The notes under the pieces: generated by a model | Told to the model about the DNA's origin: nothing | Seen by the model: the letters and a program-made list of their open reading frames with translations, nothing else | Database searches by the model: none | Part shown: positions 62,234-64,000 of the stretch, piece after piece | How positions within the stretch are numbered: the stretch's first letter is position 1 | How the letters are laid out: every line of letters begins with the position of its first letter | Position numbers and translations under genes: made by a program | DNA from: Marimicrobium sp913061115 | Lineage (GTDB): Bacteria; Pseudomonadota; Gammaproteobacteria; Pseudomonadales; Halieaceae | NCBI RefSeq assembly: GCF_047729875.1 | Contig: NZ_CP159826.1 | Coordinates: forward strand, 2,604,001-2,668,000 | DNA: 64,000 nucleotides | Reading direction: 5' to 3'

Positions 62234-64000
62234 CTAGTGCGCCAGGGAACAGGCCACGCAGCGCACATAAAGATACCCTGGATCTTGCATGGCACCCAAC
62301 TCCTGGGCAGCTTCGCGCATGGGACCCAACAAACCAGATAAAGCAGAATTGGCGGCAGAACGCGTGAACACATGCAAGCTTCCGACACTGTTGGCCAGTT
62401 TCTTCAGTACCATATCCCGAGGAGACAGGGGCCTCTCCACATAGTGCACCTTGTACTTTTCCAAGCCGGCTCTGGTTGCTGCGGCAGCGATGGCATCATC
62501 GAGGCTGCCGAGGTTATCAACCAGGCCTGCCTTTAACGCGTCGGCAGCGCTCCAAACGCGACCCTCGGCTAAGGGATCAACCTCAGCGACAGTCATATCG
62601 CGACCCTGTGCGACAATCTGCACAAAACTTTTGTACGCAAACTTTACGCCACTGGTAAGGGCATCAACTAACTGCGGGTTGAGTGGCCGATCAGCCCTCA
62701 TTGAACCGGCTAAGGCTGTCGTGCCTACACCGTCTGTGGATATGCCCACGCGCTGTAGCAACTCCTCAAAGGTGGGGAACGCAGCGAAGACGCCGATGCT
62801 GCCAGTAATCGTGGATGGGGTCGCCCAAATTTCATCAGCGTCGGCAGCAATATAATAACCTCCAGACGCAGCAACGGCACCCATCGACACAACAACGGGT
62901 AAACCCATACTCTTTGCATAGAGCATCTGTTCTCGAATAACCTCCGATGCAAACATGCTGCCGCCGCCACTATTAACCCGCAACACTATGGCCTTAACTC
63001 CATCGGCATCAACGGTACCGCGAATCAATTGCGCCAAAGAATCACCCCCAATGGATCCGGGCGGTTGTTTCCCGGGCATTATGGTTCCCACTGCAGTTAT
63101 TACCGCAACGCGATCGCCGTCAGGAGTACCCAGTGACAGTGGACGCTTTCGCGCCACATAGCGCTCAAATACCACCGCCTCGTAGAGGCCATCGTCATCG
63201 CTAGCCCCGACCACTTCAACAAGGTAATCGTTACCCTCACTGCGGGTGAGCAGGCGATCTACCAGCCCCGACTGAAGCGCCGTCTGTGCCGCATCCCCAC
63301 CATGATTTTGCAGCATCTGCGCAAAGTTGTTTACATAGTTATCGACCGCTCCAGGCTTCAGTGTCCGTTGCGTTTCCACAATTGTCGTATACTGCCCCCA
63401 TAAATTATTCAGCCATCGGCTGGTCAGTTCTTTCTGAGCGGGCGACATATCGTCACGCATGAACGGCTCCACTGCCGACTTTTGATCCCCCGCACGAAAG
63501 ACATGCACATTGACCGATATTTTTTTCAGCGCCTCTCGAAAATAGTTTTGATAACTGCTGTATCCCTCTAAAGCTACCCCCCCTAAAGGATGCGCTATAA
63601 CCGTATCGGCATGACTGGCCAGCAAGTACTGATCTTGGGTGTAGTAATCACCGATCGCGACCATAGGTTTGCCGCTCTCGCGAAAATTTTGTAGCGCATC
63701 AACAATCTCTTGGGTTTTACTAATGCCGAGACGTCCCAGAGAGTCAAGCTCCATCACCAAGGAATTAATGGCTGGGTCTTCTGCTGCGTAATCAATCGCT
63801 TCTATGATATCTCTAAGCAATACCTCATGATTTTCAGGAGAGGGGGCTTCCAATAGCGCCTGCAAAGGATTGATCTCTGATTTCTGGTCCACCACAGTGC
63901 CGCCTATATTCAATAACAGGGCTGCTTTTTCTGGGAGTGGCTCGGGTGCACCGCCAATATAAACAAAATAGATAAACGCAATCATGGCGAGAAAAAGGAT
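62234..64000 (-). CDS. sppA: Signal peptide peptidase SppA, long type (N-terminus cut by window)
   Basis: At least 588 residues of the 67K-type SppA, a membrane-bound Ser/Lys protease degrading leftover signal peptides. The frame runs off the right edge through a hydrophobic stretch (ILFLAMIAFIYFVYI) that is the N-terminal anchor, so the true start lies just outside; the ATG at 63985 is inside this helix. Catalytic Lys is in AGDQKSAVEPF and catalytic Ser in MGAVAASGGYYIA, preceded by NSGGGSM. Convergent with the RND permease, 14 bases apart. Confidence 0.93.
   Translation of the reverse strand: MLFLAMIAFIYFVYIGGAPEPLPEKAALLLNIGGTVVDQKSEINPLQALLEAPSPENHEVLLRDIIEAIDYAAEDPAINSLVMELDSLGRLGISKTQEIVDALQNFRESGKPMVAIGDYYTQDQYLLASHADTVIAHPLGGVALEGYSSYQNYFREALKKISVNVHVFRAGDQKSAVEPFMRDDMSPAQKELTSRWLNNLWGQYTTIVETQRTLKPGAVDNYVNNFAQMLQNHGGDAAQTALQSGLVDRLLTRSEGNDYLVEVVGASDDDGLYEAVVFERYVARKRPLSLGTPDGDRVAVITAVGTIMPGKQPPGSIGGDSLAQLIRGTVDADGVKAIVLRVNSGGGSMFASEVIREQMLYAKSMGLPVVVSMGAVAASGGYYIAADADEIWATPSTITGSIGVFAAFPTFEELLQRVGISTDGVGTTALAGSMRADRPLNPQLVDALTSGVKFAYKSFVQIVAQGRDMTVAEVDPLAEGRVWSAADALKAGLVDNLGSLDDAIAAAATRAGLEKYKVHYVERPLSPRDMVLKKLANSVGSLHVFTRSAANSALSGLLGPMREAAQELGAMQDPGYLYVRCVACSLAH

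Overview
The window is a stretch of gammaproteobacterial chromosome. It carries the conserved translation, isoprenoid and outer-membrane block rpsB-tsf-pyrH-frr-uppS-cdsA-dxr-rseP-bamA-skp-fabZ-rnhB-dnaE. The divergent block map-glnD-dapC-nth-arsC-like-dapD-dapE is arranged much as in pseudomonads and their marine relatives. The accessory genes (steroid-type catabolism, carotenoid oxygenase, RND and MCE transport) suggest a free-living, aerobic, probably marine bacterium of the Cellvibrionales/Spongiibacteraceae kind. That placement is inferred from gene order and content only.

Layout. 1-2490: FAD/sugar-lactone oxidase (cut by the left edge) overlapping a PLP fold-III enzyme. 2569-8844: carotenoid oxygenase, thiolase, a secreted DUF1254/DUF1214 protein, a small zinc-ribbon protein between two copies of a short repeat, and a LuxR-type regulator. 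9130-18163: catabolic genes (EthD-like protein, three SDRs, two adjacent acyl-CoA dehydrogenases, a ketosteroid isomerase with its complete catalytic triad) mixed with small conserved hypotheticals. 18237-33677: the housekeeping block on the minus strand. 34031-42030: map, glnD and lysine/DAP genes on the plus strand. 42025-47084: SDR, rsmJ, LRR lipoprotein, MBL hydrolase, bamC, dapA. 47245-47729: a broken DUF3806 gene. 47792-51253: a four-gene MCE/Mla-type lipid transporter with a PqiC-like lipoprotein. 51290-57592: a second catabolic group (3-alpha-hydroxysteroid dehydrogenase-like SDR, DUF35 plus thiolase-fold pair, Tat-exported KstD-like flavoprotein plus cytochrome c, Nudix, MaoC). 57808-62219: an RND pump pair. 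62234-64000: sppA, cut by the right edge.

The most striking observation is an absence. In the usual gammaproteobacterial order (skp-lpxD-fabZ-lpxA-lpxB-rnhB-dnaE-accA), lpxD is missing from one side of fabZ and lpxA-lpxB from the other, while fabZ, rnhB and dnaE keep their places. Two separate, selective losses suggest either relocation or genuine loss of lipid A synthesis in a diderm that still has BamA, BamC, Skp and an MCE lipid-transport operon.

The two catabolic groups fit together. 3-hydroxysteroid oxidation (HsdA-like), delta5-delta4 isomerisation (KSI), possible delta1-dehydrogenation (KstD-like flavoprotein with a cytochrome c) and CoA-thioester side-chain steps (acyl-CoA dehydrogenase pair, MaoC hydratase, DUF35/Ltp2-like aldolase, thiolase, Nudix CoA hydrolase) are plausible parts of one steroid or isoprenoid degradation pathway, split around the housekeeping block. 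No tRNA, rRNA, CRISPR array or insertion sequence was seen.
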